Source: Actinophytocola xanthii (GTDB lineage: Bacteria; Actinomycetota; Actinomycetes; Mycobacteriales; Pseudonocardiaceae). Taken from it: 36,626 bases of DNA. Positions 16,977 to 24,804 of the stretch are shown here, one piece after another (position 1 is the stretch's first letter; every line of letters starts with the position of its first letter). Below the pieces are notes generated by a model. That model was not told where the DNA came from. It saw nothing but the letters and a program-made list of their open reading frames with translations, and made no database searches. Position numbers and translations under genes: made by a program. The stretch is from assembly GCF_001921205.1 (NCBI RefSeq), contig NZ_MSIE01000091.1, positions 1-36,626 of the forward strand. The letters run 5' to 3'.

Positions 16977-17981
16977 TCAGTTCTCGAGCGTGTCCGAGAA
17001 GCCGAACAGGACGACCAGCGCCGGATCGTGGAACTCGATGACACGGGAGACACCGGCCGCGGTCGGGGCCAGCACCACGATGCCGTGCGCCCGGAGGGTT
17101 CCGTTCGCGTCCCGGCGGTGGACGGCGGCGGCGGGCTGGCCGTTGGCCGTGGTGGCGGTCATCCGCCAGTCGCCCGGCGTGCCCAGGACGTAGGTGGCGA
17201 GCAGGTGGACGCACCGCACCCGGCCCGCGTACCACTGGCGGAACAGCGTCGCCTCGAGCGTGGCGTCGGCGCGCAGGACGTGTTCCAGCAGGCCGGCGTC
17301 GGAGCGCTCGAAGGCCGCGATGTAGCCGTCGAGCAACGCACGCGCCCGCTGGTCGGTCGGTTCGAGCAGCCCTTCCGGCGCCGGGTCCAGTTCGGTCAGC
17401 CGGGCCCGGGCACGCTGTAGCCCGCTCTTCACCGCCACCGTGGTGGTGCCGAGGATCTGTGCGGTCTCGGCCGCGGAGAACGCCAGCACGTCGCGCAGGA
17501 TGAGGATCGCTCGCTGGCGGGCGGGCAGGTGCTGCAGGGCCGCGATGAGTGCGAGCCGCAGCGACTCGCGTGCCACCGCCGCCGCTGCCGGATCGTCCGC
17601 GGGTGGGGTGATCCACCGCTCCGGCAGCGGTTCCAACCACGAGACCTCGCCCGGCGGGACCTGACCGGGCGGGCGGTCGGGGCCCTCGTGCGGCCCGGTC
17701 AGGCCCGAGGGCAGCATCCGGATCCGGCGCGGCTCCAACGCGCTCAGGCAGACGTTCGTGGCGATCGTGTAGAGCCAGGACCGGATCGACGCACGGCCCT
17801 CGAAGCCGGCGTAGGACCGCCACGCCCGAAGGTACGTCTCCTGAACCAGGTCCTCGGCGTCGTGCGCCGAGCCCACCATGCGGTAGCAGTGCGCCAGCAA
17901 CTCCCGGCGGAACCGCTCGGTCGCGGCGGTGAACCGGTCCCGGTCCACCGCTTCGGGCACCGTGGTCCGACCACGTCCCAT
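16977..17981 (-). CDS. ECF sigma-70 family factor with C-terminal SnoaL-like domain
   Basis: A 334-residue sigma factor. Sigma region 2 (about 20-90) contains LLAHCYRMVGSAHDAEDLVQ and ASIRSWLYTIATNVCL. A Pro-rich linker follows, then region 4 (about 135-195) with QHLPARQRAILILRDVLAFS and the recognition helix TTTVAVKSGLQRARARL. Residues 205-330 form a SnoaL/NTF2-like extension seen in the SigG/SigJ-like ECF groups, which usually lack a classical anti-sigma factor and may use this domain for control. No anti-sigma gene is nearby. It lies 9 bp downstream of the quinone oxidoreductase gene, so the two form an operon; the inducing signal is unknown. Confidence 0.88.
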   Translation of the reverse strand: MGRGRTTVPEAVDRDRFTAATERFRRELLAHCYRMVGSAHDAEDLVQETYLRAWRSYAGFEGRASIRSWLYTIATNVCLSALEPRRIRMLPSGLTGPHEGPDRPPGQVPPGEVSWLEPLPERWITPPADDPAAAAVARESLRLALIAALQHLPARQRAILILRDVLAFSAAETAQILGTTTVAVKSGLQRARARLTELDPAPEGLLEPTDQRARALLDGYIAAFERSDAGLLEHVLRADATLEATLFRQWYAGRVRCVHLLATYVLGTPGDWRMTATTANGQPAAAVHRRDANGTLRAHGIVVLAPTAAGVSRVIEFHDPALVVLFGFSDTLEN

Positions 17982-17990
17982 GCCGTGCTC

Positions 17991-18983
17991 CTAGGGTCGC
18001 AGGGCCAGTTTGCCGACGGTCGCCCTGGACGCCAGTTCCGCGAGGACCTTCGCGCCGTCGGTCAGGTCGTGGACGGTCGGGCGGGCTGGGGTGAGGACGC
18101 CGGTGGCGACCAGGCCGGACAGCTCGGCCATGACCTCGCCGAAGATCCGCGGTGCGGCCTGGATCAGCGCGCCGATGTTGAGTCCGATGATCTGGACCTG
18201 GTGCTTGTAGACCAGTTCCCAGTTGGTGACGGCGGCGTCGCCGCCTGCCACGCCGTAGACGACGACCCGGCCGGTGACCGGCCTGGCCGCGGCCAGGCTC
18301 GCGCCGAAGGTGGCACCGCCGGCCGACTCCAGCACCAGGTCGGCACCGGCGCCGCCGGTCAGGGCCAGCACCCGGGCGGCGAGGTCACCGTCGCGGGAGT
18401 CAAGGACGTGGTCAGCGCCCAGCGCCACCACCGTCTCGTGCTTGCTCGGCGCCGCGGCGGCGATGACCGTCGCGCCGTAGTGCTTGGCCATCCGCACCGC
18501 GGCCTGGCCGGTCGCCCCCGCCGCCGCGTGCACCAGCACGGTCTCCCCGGCGGCGACGCGTCCCAGGGGCCGCAGAGCGGCCAGCGCGGTCGGCCAGTTC
18601 ACGACCAGGCCCAGCGCCTGCTCGGCCGTCCAGCCGGCCGGCACCGGCACGGCGGCGGCCGCGGGCAGGACCAGGTACTCGGCGAAGGCCCCGTCTCCGA
18701 CACCGACGACGAGGTTCCCCGGTCGCGGACCGGTGACCGCCTCGCCGACCGCCACGACCTCGCCGGCCGCCTCGAAACCCGCCACGTACGGGGGTCGGGG
18801 GCCGCCGAGGAACGTGCCGTTGGCCCTCGAGATGTCGGCGAAGTTGACCCCGGCGGCGGCCACCCGGATCAGCACCTCACCGCGGCCGGGGTTCGGTACC
18901 GGTGCGTCGGTGATCAACCGCAGGTCCTGGGGGCCGTTCCAGGAAGTCTGCTCGAGGGCGCGCATGGTGGCGGGAGTGCTCAC
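17991..18983 (-). CDS. NADPH:quinone oxidoreductase-like zinc-type dehydrogenase (MDR superfamily)
   Basis: A 330-residue medium-chain dehydrogenase/reductase of the quinone oxidoreductase subgroup. The GroES-like domain (about 8-120) contains GEVLIRVAAAGVNFAD and AGFEAAGEVVAVG. The Rossmann domain has VLVHAAAGATGQAAVRMAKH. The structural zinc cysteines of alcohol dehydrogenases are absent, as expected for this subgroup. It probably reduces quinones or enones with NADPH. The start is GTG 18983 with a weak purine stretch (AAAGAGAG) upstream. It leads the sigma factor operon and may belong to the same stress response. Confidence 0.85.
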   Translation of the reverse strand: MSTPATMRALEQTSWNGPQDLRLITDAPVPNPGRGEVLIRVAAAGVNFADISRANGTFLGGPRPPYVAGFEAAGEVVAVGEAVTGPRPGNLVVGVGDGAFAEYLVLPAAAAVPVPAGWTAEQALGLVVNWPTALAALRPLGRVAAGETVLVHAAAGATGQAAVRMAKHYGATVIAAAAPSKHETVVALGADHVLDSRDGDLAARVLALTGGAGADLVLESAGGATFGASLAAARPVTGRVVVYGVAGGDAAVTNWELVYKHQVQIIGLNIGALIQAAPRIFGEVMAELSGLVATGVLTPARPTVHDLTDGAKVLAELASRATVGKLALRP

Positions 18984-19061
18984 GGCGATCGGCTCTCTTT
19001 CTCGGCTTGTCGTTCCGTCACCAGGTAGACCGCCACCGAGCCGGAAAGGAATCGGCGCGCC

Positions 19062-19685
19062 CTACCCGCGCATCAGGAGGTGGCCGCGGCGGAACCGTTC
19101 CCCGTCGCCCGGTTCCCGCAGCATCCGGCCGACCTCGACGAACCCGGCGGCGCGAGCCAGCTCGGCGAGGTGGTCGACCGGCCACCGATAGGCGGTGATG
19201 ACCTTGTGGTCGAACGGGGTCACCGGCTCGCCCTCGGACTCGAAGAAGGCGAGCAGGAGGTGGCCGCCCGGCGCGAGCACCCGCCGGAACTCGGCGAGGT
19301 AGGCGGGGAGGTCCGGCGGCGCGGCGTGGATGACCGAGTACCAGGACACGATGCCGCCCAGCGAGGCGTCCGCCAGGTCCAGGGCGTCCATCGAGCCGAC
19401 CTCGAACCGCAGGTCCGGGTACGCCTCCCGGGCAAGGGCGATCATCGCCGGCGACAGGTCGACGCCGAACACGTCCAGGCCCAGGTCACGCAGGTGCGCG
19501 GTGACCGGGCCGGGGCCGCAGCCCAGCTCGGCGACGGGTCCGGTGGTCCGGGCCACCTCGGCGAACGCGGCCAGCACGGCGCGGTCCAGCGCGACGGTGT
19601 CGAGGTCGGGGCGGGCCAGTTGGGCGTACACGACGGCGATCGCGTCGTAGGCGTCGGCTGTGGCGGCGGCAGTCGGTGGGTTCAC
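19062..19685 (-). CDS. class I SAM-dependent methyltransferase
   Basis: A 207-residue methyltransferase. Motif I is VAELGCGPGPVTAHL, motif II DVFGVDLSPAMI, then FEVGSMDALDLADASLGGIVSWY and the post-motif III segment FRRVLAPGGHLLLAFF. This belongs to the large Methyltransf_11/25-type group; the substrate cannot be read from sequence. GTG 19685 overlaps the TGA of the BtuF-like gene (GTGA), so it is translationally coupled to it. It is the last gene of a long minus-strand operon. Confidence 0.85.
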   Translation of the reverse strand: MNPPTAAATADAYDAIAVVYAQLARPDLDTVALDRAVLAAFAEVARTTGPVAELGCGPGPVTAHLRDLGLDVFGVDLSPAMIALAREAYPDLRFEVGSMDALDLADASLGGIVSWYSVIHAAPPDLPAYLAEFRRVLAPGGHLLLAFFESEGEPVTPFDHKVITAYRWPVDHLAELARAAGFVEVGRMLREPGDGERFRRGHLLMRG

Positions 19686-20449
19686 CGGGCCAGTGTGTCC
19701 GCCAGCTCGGCGCGGGCATGCGCCAGGGAGGGGCCGCACCACGTGAGGAGGCGGCCGGAGACCAGCGCGCAGCGGGCACCGGGGAAGGCCTCGGGGCCGT
19801 CGTCGGGCGTGAAGGCGTAGGGCTCGTCGGGGAGGACGACCAGGTCAGCCTCGCCGCTGTCAAGCCTGGCGCGCAGTGCCTCCAGCGACGGGCGCGGGTA
19901 GCGGTCGGGGTCGGTGGCGTACGCGTTGGCGACGCCGAGGCGGCGCAGCACGTCGCCGGCGAAGGTGTCGCGGCCGACGACGACCCAGGGGCGCCGCCAG
20001 ACCGGGACGATCGCCGTGGCGTGGATCGGGGGCAGCTCGCGCCAACTCCGCTCGGCATCGACCAGCCACCGCGGCTCGGGGATCGACAGGCCCTGGGTGA
20101 GCAGGCGGCGGACCGAGCCGAGCCCCTCGGGCACGGTGGCCGCGGCGGCGGTCACCCAGACCGGGATCCCGTCGGCGCGGATGCGCTGGACGTCCTCGGG
20201 GCGGTTCTCCTCGGCGTTGGCCACGACCAGGTCGGGGCGCAGCTCCAGGACGTCGTCGACCCGGGGGTACTTCGAGCCGCCGACCCGGGGGACGTCGAGC
20301 GCGGGCGGATGGGTGCAGTAGTCGGTGGCGCCGGCGACCAGGCCGGGGCGGCTGGTCTCGATGGCGTCGGTGAGCGACGGGACGAGGCTGACCACCCGCG
20401 CGGGCAGGCCGGCGAGTGGAACGGGTTCTCCCAGATCGTCGGTGATCAT
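19682..20449 (-). CDS. BtuF-like helical-backbone metal receptor without signal peptide
   Basis: A 255-residue protein of the periplasmic-binding-protein class III fold (BtuF/FecB-like). It shows RVVSLVPSLTDAI, then YPRVDDVLELRPDLVVANAEE, the linking helix around residues 120-150 and GRDTFAGDVLRRLGVANAY in the second lobe. Such proteins normally bind cobalamin or metal chelates outside the membrane. Here neither the chosen ATG nor upstream in-frame codons supply a signal peptide or lipobox, so the protein is predicted cytosolic. No ABC transporter lies alongside. It overlaps DUF4326 by ATGA and the methyltransferase by GTGA. A cytosolic corrinoid or metal-binding role is inferred. Confidence 0.75.
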   Translation of the reverse strand: MITDDLGEPVPLAGLPARVVSLVPSLTDAIETSRPGLVAGATDYCTHPPALDVPRVGGSKYPRVDDVLELRPDLVVANAEENRPEDVQRIRADGIPVWVTAAAATVPEGLGSVRRLLTQGLSIPEPRWLVDAERSWRELPPIHATAIVPVWRRPWVVVGRDTFAGDVLRRLGVANAYATDPDRYPRPSLEALRARLDSGEADLVVLPDEPYAFTPDDGPEAFPGARCALVSGRLLTWCGPSLAHARAELADTLAR

Positions 20450-20898
20450 CGGGTGGTGGGCCCCCGGTTGTCGAGAGTAGGGGGGTGGTCCGCCAGGTCG
20501 GCGAGAACGTCGGCGTGGCAGCGCTGGGGGGCGCACCAGCAGCCGAGGGCGCGGCCGGTCAGCTCGCCGTCGCGGAGGCGCGCACGGAGGGGTTCGTTGG
20601 TGAGGATCCAGTCCCGGTAGCGGGTGACCATGGCGTCGCGGTCGGCGCGCAGGGCGAGGAACGGGTTGGCGAAGTCGGACTCGGGCCAGGTGTGCCGGGG
20701 GCCGGCGTGGCCGACGTAGGTGAGCAGCCCCTCCTCGACCAGCCAGGGGACCAGGTGGCGGTGCGGTCCGCCCCGGCGCACGTTGACCACGACCGTCCGG
20801 CCGGCGAGCACCGCCGCCGCCAGCTGTCGTTCCGCCTCGGTCCAGCGGTGGGCACCCGGCGGGAGGGCGACCGGGTCGGCGGAGCTCCCGGGGGTCAC
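20446..20898 (-). CDS. DUF4326 family protein
   Basis: A 150-residue soluble protein. The C-terminal part holds the DUF4326 signature GRALGCWCAPQRCHADVLAD, with three cysteines and a histidine that could bind metal. The middle contains TVVVNVRRGGPHRHLVPWLV and the helix-rich RADRDAMVTRYRDWILTNEPL. Function is unknown; the family also occurs in phages. It starts at GTG with GGGGAGG about 9 bp upstream, inside a 22-bp segment repeated exactly at another start site (33528-33549). It lies 43 bp downstream of npdG and is coupled to the BtuF-like gene. Confidence 0.75.
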   Translation of the reverse strand: MTPGSSADPVALPPGAHRWTEAERQLAAAVLAGRTVVVNVRRGGPHRHLVPWLVEEGLLTYVGHAGPRHTWPESDFANPFLALRADRDAMVTRYRDWILTNEPLRARLRDGELTGRALGCWCAPQRCHADVLADLADHPPTLDNRGPTTR

Positions 20899-20941
20899 CG
20901 GTCCGCCTCCCCGGAACTCACCCCGCCCGGCAGAAGGTCTC

Positions 20942-21631
20942 TCACCTGTCGAACACGTCGGTGACGCGTAGGCCGGCGTGGGCCTTGTAGCGGCGGTTGA
21001 TCGCGATCAGGTTCGCGGTCAGCGCCTCCACCTGCCCCGCGTTGCGCAGCCGGCCCGCGTAGACCCCGCGCATGCCGGGGATCACGTCGGCCAGCGCCCG
21101 CACCTGGTCGGTCGCCGCGCGGTCGTCGCCGAGGACCATGACGTCGGTGTCCAGCTCGGTGACCGCCGGATCGACCAGGTGGACCGCCGAGACGTGGTGG
21201 AACGCGGCGGTCACCCGCGACTCCGGCAGCAGCCGCTCGGCCTGCTGGGCAGCGCTCCCCTCCTCCACCGACAACGCGAACGGGCCCCGCTCGTCGAAGC
21301 CAAGCGGGTTCACGCAGTCGATCACGATCTTGCCGGCCAGCTGTTCCCGCAGCGCCGTCAGCAGCTCGCCGTGGCCCTCCCAGGGGACGGCCACCAGCAC
21401 GACGTCCGCCGCCGCCGCACACCCGGCGTTGTCCAGGCCGCGGACCCGGTCCTCCGCGTCCGCCAGGCCGGCCGCGGCGCGCAACTCGGCCGCGGCGGCC
21501 TCCGCCCGGTCCGCGCTGCGCGAGCCGACCACGACCGCGATCCCGGCTTGGGCCCACCGCAGAGCCAACCCCCTGCCCTGCGGGCCCGTGCCGCCGAGAA
21601 CGCCCACGGTCAGCCCTGTCACGTCGGTCAC
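20942..21631 (-). CDS. npdG: NADPH-dependent F420 reductase
   Basis: A 229-residue cytosolic F420H2:NADP+ oxidoreductase that moves hydride between NADPH and the deazaflavin F420. The N-terminal Rossmann fold starts with LTVGVLGGTGPQGRGLALRW, where GGTGPQG replaces the plain GxGxxG loop as usual in this family, followed by VVVGSRSADRAEAAA, whose Arg suits the NADP phosphate. VLVAVPWEGH, KIVIDCVNPLGFDERGPF and FHHVSAVHLVDP are further family segments. GTG 21631 overlaps the RNB gene stop (GTGA). It implies that the host makes F420. Confidence 0.9.
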   Translation of the reverse strand: MTDVTGLTVGVLGGTGPQGRGLALRWAQAGIAVVVGSRSADRAEAAAAELRAAAGLADAEDRVRGLDNAGCAAAADVVLVAVPWEGHGELLTALREQLAGKIVIDCVNPLGFDERGPFALSVEEGSAAQQAERLLPESRVTAAFHHVSAVHLVDPAVTELDTDVMVLGDDRAATDQVRALADVIPGMRGVYAGRLRNAGQVEALTANLIAINRRYKAHAGLRVTDVFDR

Positions 21632-23061
21632 CGAGATCCTCCATTCACGCGCTCGAAGGCCACCGTCCTGGCCTCCGTGTCCGCCTCAACCAAACGCACC
21701 CGGACCCGCTCGCCTTCCGGCAGGCCCTCCCCCGCGCACTTCCCGATCACCGGCGGGTCGCCGAGCAGCACCTCGGCCGAGCCCGTGTCGGCACGCAGCA
21801 CGATCGCGTCGAACTCCTCGCCAACCCGCCCGGCCAGCAGCCACGCCTCCACCTGGTCCAGGCAGGCCTTGCCCACCCGGGCGGCCAGCGCGTCCGAGCC
21901 CGTCATCAGCGCCGGCAGCTCGGGCAGCGCGGCCCGGACCCAGTCCGGCACCGGCCGCTCCGCGCAGAGCGCGAGGCAGATCTCGGTGCCGAACCGGTCG
22001 ACCAGCCGCCGCAGCGGCGCCGTCACGTGTGCGTACCGCGCCGCGAGGCCGGCATGGGTGGACAGCTCGGGCGGTGCGCCGTCGAACACCGTGTAGGCCG
22101 CTCCGCGCAGCAGCCGGGTGGCGTCCATGAACAACGCCATGGCCTCCGGGCGCGCCGGGTCGAGGCCGGCCAGCAGCTCCGCCGGCCCCACCTCCCGCGG
22201 CCAGTCCACGCCCAGCGACCTGGCGCTGTCCCGCAGCTGCCGCAGCGCACCGTCACCGGCCTCGGGCAGCGTGCGCAGCACGCCGACTCCGGCGTCGAGC
22301 ATCATCCGGGCCGCCGCCATCCCGGTCAGCAGCGACATCTCCGCGTTCCAGGCGTCGACGTCGAGCCTGGGGCGCAGCACGAGCCGCCAGCCGCCCCGCC
22401 CGTCCGGCTCGATCTCCTGATCGGGCAGCGCCAGCTCGAGCGCGCCGCGGACCAGCGCCCGCTCCCGGCGCAGCCGGCCGATCGCGGGCAGGGCCTCGAG
22501 CGAGGGGTGCGGGGTGCCGGCGGCGAGGTCGGCGCTCACCGACCCGTAGTCGAGGCGAGCCCGCGAGCGGACCAGCGCCCGATGCACCCGCGCCGAGGTG
22601 AGCTCGCCGTCCGCGTCGCAGGTCAGCGTCCACAGCGCGGCCGGTCGAACCTGGTCGGGCAACAGGCTCGCCGCGCCCTCGGACAGCACCCGGGGGTGCA
22701 GCGGGACCTTCCCGTCCGGCACGTACAGCGTCTGGCCGCGCCGGCGGGCCTCGGCGTCCAGGGCGCCACCCGGCGCCACGAACGGGCCGAGGTCGGCTAT
22801 CGCGTAGTGCACGACGAAGCCGTCGTCCCGACGCGACACCGCCAACGCCTGGTCGAGGTCCTCGGCGCCGGGCGGGTCGATGGTCACCAGCGGCAGGTCG
22901 GTGGCGTCGGCCCGGTCACCGTCCGGGCCGGCCGCGGCCGCCTGCTCGGCCTCGGCGAGCACCTGCGCCGGGAAGCCCGCGGGCAGCTCCAGCTCGGCGC
23001 GGATCCGCTCGAAGTCCAGCCGCGCGCCCTGTCCGGGCAGCCGGCCGGTCCCGGTGGTCAG
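21628..23061 (-). CDS. RNB-domain ribonuclease (RNase II/R-like), probable CTG start
   Basis: An exoribonuclease-type protein, 477 residues if translation starts at CTG 23061 or 444 from GTG 22962. The RNB metal motif reads TIDPPGAEDLDQA; the fourth Asp of RNase II (DLDD) is Gln here. Further RNB segments are VVHYAIADLGPFV, GQTLYVPDGKVPLHP and LAARYAHVTAPLRRLVDRFG. There is no N-terminal cold-shock pair; the last 60 residues look like a degenerate S1/OB barrel. Upstream of GTG 22962 the frame codes RLDFERIRAELELPAGFPAQ, which resembles family N-termini, and it contains no ATG, GTG or TTG before an in-frame stop. The CTG overlaps the stop of the 64-codon gene as CTGA, in the style of the ATGA/GTGA overlaps nearby. 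The end overlaps npdG. Confidence 0.8.
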   Translation of the reverse strand: MTTGTGRLPGQGARLDFERIRAELELPAGFPAQVLAEAEQAAAAGPDGDRADATDLPLVTIDPPGAEDLDQALAVSRRDDGFVVHYAIADLGPFVAPGGALDAEARRRGQTLYVPDGKVPLHPRVLSEGAASLLPDQVRPAALWTLTCDADGELTSARVHRALVRSRARLDYGSVSADLAAGTPHPSLEALPAIGRLRRERALVRGALELALPDQEIEPDGRGGWRLVLRPRLDVDAWNAEMSLLTGMAAARMMLDAGVGVLRTLPEAGDGALRQLRDSARSLGVDWPREVGPAELLAGLDPARPEAMALFMDATRLLRGAAYTVFDGAPPELSTHAGLAARYAHVTAPLRRLVDRFGTEICLALCAERPVPDWVRAALPELPALMTGSDALAARVGKACLDQVEAWLLAGRVGEEFDAIVLRADTGSAEVLLGDPPVIGKCAGEGLPEGERVRVRLVEADTEARTVAFERVNGGSR

Positions 23062-23252
23062 TCTTCGTCCCAGTCGCGCTCGGCCTTGTCCCAGGCCGCG
23101 GAGCGCTCACGGGCGATCTCCAGCGCCCGCGACGCGGTCTCCCGGTCCGGGTAGGGACCGAGCCGGTCGCCCGCGCGGCAGGTGTCACCGTGCTCGACCG
23201 TGCCGTGCTTGGTGCAGTAGTACCAACCGGGGTCCGGGTTGCTGTCGGCCAT
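23058..23252 (-). CDS. small conserved acidic protein of unknown function
   Basis: A 64-residue protein with GWYYCTKHGTVEHGDTCRAGDRLGPYPDRE in its first half (written here only as its key parts GWYYC, KHGTVE, CRAGDRLGPYP) and a charged helix DRETASRALEIARERSAAWD, ending DWDED. The paired CxxH...C residues hint at a small metal or redox site, but this is not demonstrated. I do not recognise a named family, though similar short proteins occur in related actinobacteria from memory. A -10-like TACGCT lies 6 bp before the ATG with no ribosome binding site, suggesting a leaderless start. It is the first gene before the RNB-npdG operon. Confidence 0.65.
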   Translation of the reverse strand: MADSNPDPGWYYCTKHGTVEHGDTCRAGDRLGPYPDRETASRALEIARERSAAWDKAERDWDED

Positions 23253-23305
23253 GGATCAAGCGTAGTGCCCGGCCGGGGGATACCGCTGCGCGTCGATGGG
23301 GGCCG

Positions 23306-23779
23306 TCAGCGCCAGGACTGCTGGGTGGGGAAGCCGCGCGGGGGCGTGTCCTGGTTGGCGTTGCGGTGCTGGGACGGGATCGGGTCGAGGCAGGAGACCA
23401 GCACCTCGGTGTGCTCAGGGTCCTCGATGCGCCGACCGGAGCGCTCCCGGTAGACCAGCTCGCCGTCCGCGTCGATCTCCACCAGGTACCCGACCTCGGC
23501 CAACTGGTCCTCGTCCAGGTTCACCAGCCGCTCCCGCCGCGACGGGACGACCCGGTACTCCGGCCAGTTCAGGTGGCCGTAGGTCTGGTGGAACTCGGCC
23601 AGGATCTGGGTCAGCGCCTGCTGCCACGGCAGCGGCATGGCCTCCGCCAGCGACTTCGGCAACACGACGTACCCGTCGGGCACGCCGGGGTGCGGCCTGG
23701 CCAGGTAGTCGCGCAGCGGGGTGCTCGACGCGGGCGGCCCGAGGTGGGGCTGGATCGGCTCTGGTGTGTACATGGTCAC
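23306..23779 (-). CDS. soluble protein of unknown function at the end of the T4SS-like operon
   Basis: A 157-residue protein with no signal peptide or membrane helix. It has a Pro-rich start (YTPEPIQPHLGPPASS), a helical middle with PLPWQQALTQILAEFHQTYG, then WPEYRVVPSRRERLVNLDED and a strand-rich part VGYLVEIDADGELVYRERSG. No family is recognised. The start is GTG 23779 with GAGGGGG upstream; an in-frame ATG lies two codons in. It follows the NlpC/P60 gene by 20 bp, so it is probably part of the secretion-like operon, perhaps a cytosolic accessory factor or substrate; this is inference from position only. Confidence 0.6.
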   Translation of the reverse strand: MTMYTPEPIQPHLGPPASSTPLRDYLARPHPGVPDGYVVLPKSLAEAMPLPWQQALTQILAEFHQTYGHLNWPEYRVVPSRRERLVNLDEDQLAEVGYLVEIDADGELVYRERSGRRIEDPEHTEVLVSCLDPIPSQHRNANQDTPPRGFPTQQSWR

Positions 23780-23799
23780 GAGGGCCCCCTCAGTAGTCG

Positions 23800-24804
23800 C
23801 TACACGCCCGGCCGCACGGCCTGGGCGACCAACTCTGCTTCTCCCCAGCGCACCGGCCGGATGTGCACCGGCACGCCGGTCTGCTGCGCCTCGACGATCT
23901 TGCCGTCGCCGATGTACATCGCCACGTGGTGAATGGTGGTCGGGTCGTTCTCGTCGTAGGCCCAGAACAGCAGGTCACCCGGCTGGGCCTGCTCGACCGG
24001 GAGCAACGCCCCGGCCCGGAACTGCTGGCGGGACACCCTCGGCAGCGTGATGCCGGCCTCGCGGTAGGCCTGCAGCATCAGGCTCGAGCAGTCGAAGGAG
24101 TTCTGGTGGGTGGTGAGCGCACCCCACTGGTAGGGCTTGCCCTGCTGGGACAGCGCGAACCTGATCGCCTCGCCGGCCTGCTTGGTCGGCGCCGGCAGCA
24201 GCCGGCCGGTCCCCTCGCCGCAGCCGGTCGGGTCGGCGACCAGCCCCACCTTGCCGATCAGGTGGGCGGCCATCGGCTCCCACCGGTGGTACCGCTCGGG
24301 GAACGCGGACCGCTCGACGTCCTGCGCGGACTCACCGGGCCGCTGCTGCTCCCAGCGCGGCACCTCCTCCAGCACGTCGTAGAACTTGTTGATCGCGTAG
24401 GTGGGGTCCATCACCTGCGCCGGCGTGCCCCAGCCCATCGACGGGCGCATCTGGAAGATGCCGAGGGAGTCCCGGTCGCCGTAGTTCAGGCTGCGCAGGC
24501 CGGACTCGGTCATGCCGGCCTGGATCGCCACCTGCCAGGCCCGGGGCGGGAGGTTGCGCTCCTTGCCGATCTGGATGATCCGGGCGACGGTCTGGCGCTG
24601 CTCCTCGGTGAGCCTCGCCGCGTCACCCGCGCCGCTGCCCGCCGGGCCGCTCGTGATCGGGCCGAGCGCGGCGTTGCAGGACAGGTTCGACCGGCGTGCC
24701 TGCGACTGCTCCTGGTCCTCGCGCACGACAGTCGTCACCGCCGTCACCCCGACCGCGGTCACCACCGCGACCACCAGGGCCCCCACCACCAGCGCCGACT
24801 TCAT
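23800..24804 (-). CDS. VirB1-like bifunctional cell-wall hydrolase (lytic transglycosylase-like + NlpC/P60)
   Basis: A 334-residue exported enzyme. An N-terminal TM/signal anchor (about 3-27) is followed by a lysozyme/SLT-like domain (about 65-170) with the probable catalytic Glu in AGMTESGLRSL and GIFQMRPSMGWG. The C-terminal NlpC/P60 domain (about 205-334) has Cys in NSFDCSSLMLQAYREAG and His in HHVAMYIGDGKIVEAQ. Together they would cut glycan strands and peptide stems. Dual hydrolases of this kind serve as VirB1-like wall-opening factors of Gram-positive type IV secretion systems (CwlT, TcpG). The ATG overlaps the VirB8-like stop (ATGA). Confidence 0.85.
   Translation of the reverse strand: MKSALVVGALVVAVVTAVGVTAVTTVVREDQEQSQARRSNLSCNAALGPITSGPAGSGAGDAARLTEEQRQTVARIIQIGKERNLPPRAWQVAIQAGMTESGLRSLNYGDRDSLGIFQMRPSMGWGTPAQVMDPTYAINKFYDVLEEVPRWEQQRPGESAQDVERSAFPERYHRWEPMAAHLIGKVGLVADPTGCGEGTGRLLPAPTKQAGEAIRFALSQQGKPYQWGALTTHQNSFDCSSLMLQAYREAGITLPRVSRQQFRAGALLPVEQAQPGDLLFWAYDENDPTTIHHVAMYIGDGKIVEAQQTGVPVHIRPVRWGEAELVAQAVRPGV

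Noticed and set aside
19012-19016. A GGAAC element upstream of the quinone oxidoreductase gene as an ECF -35 site for autoregulation
   Set aside because: No matching ECF -10 element is found at 16-17 bp, so the five bases alone are not enough.
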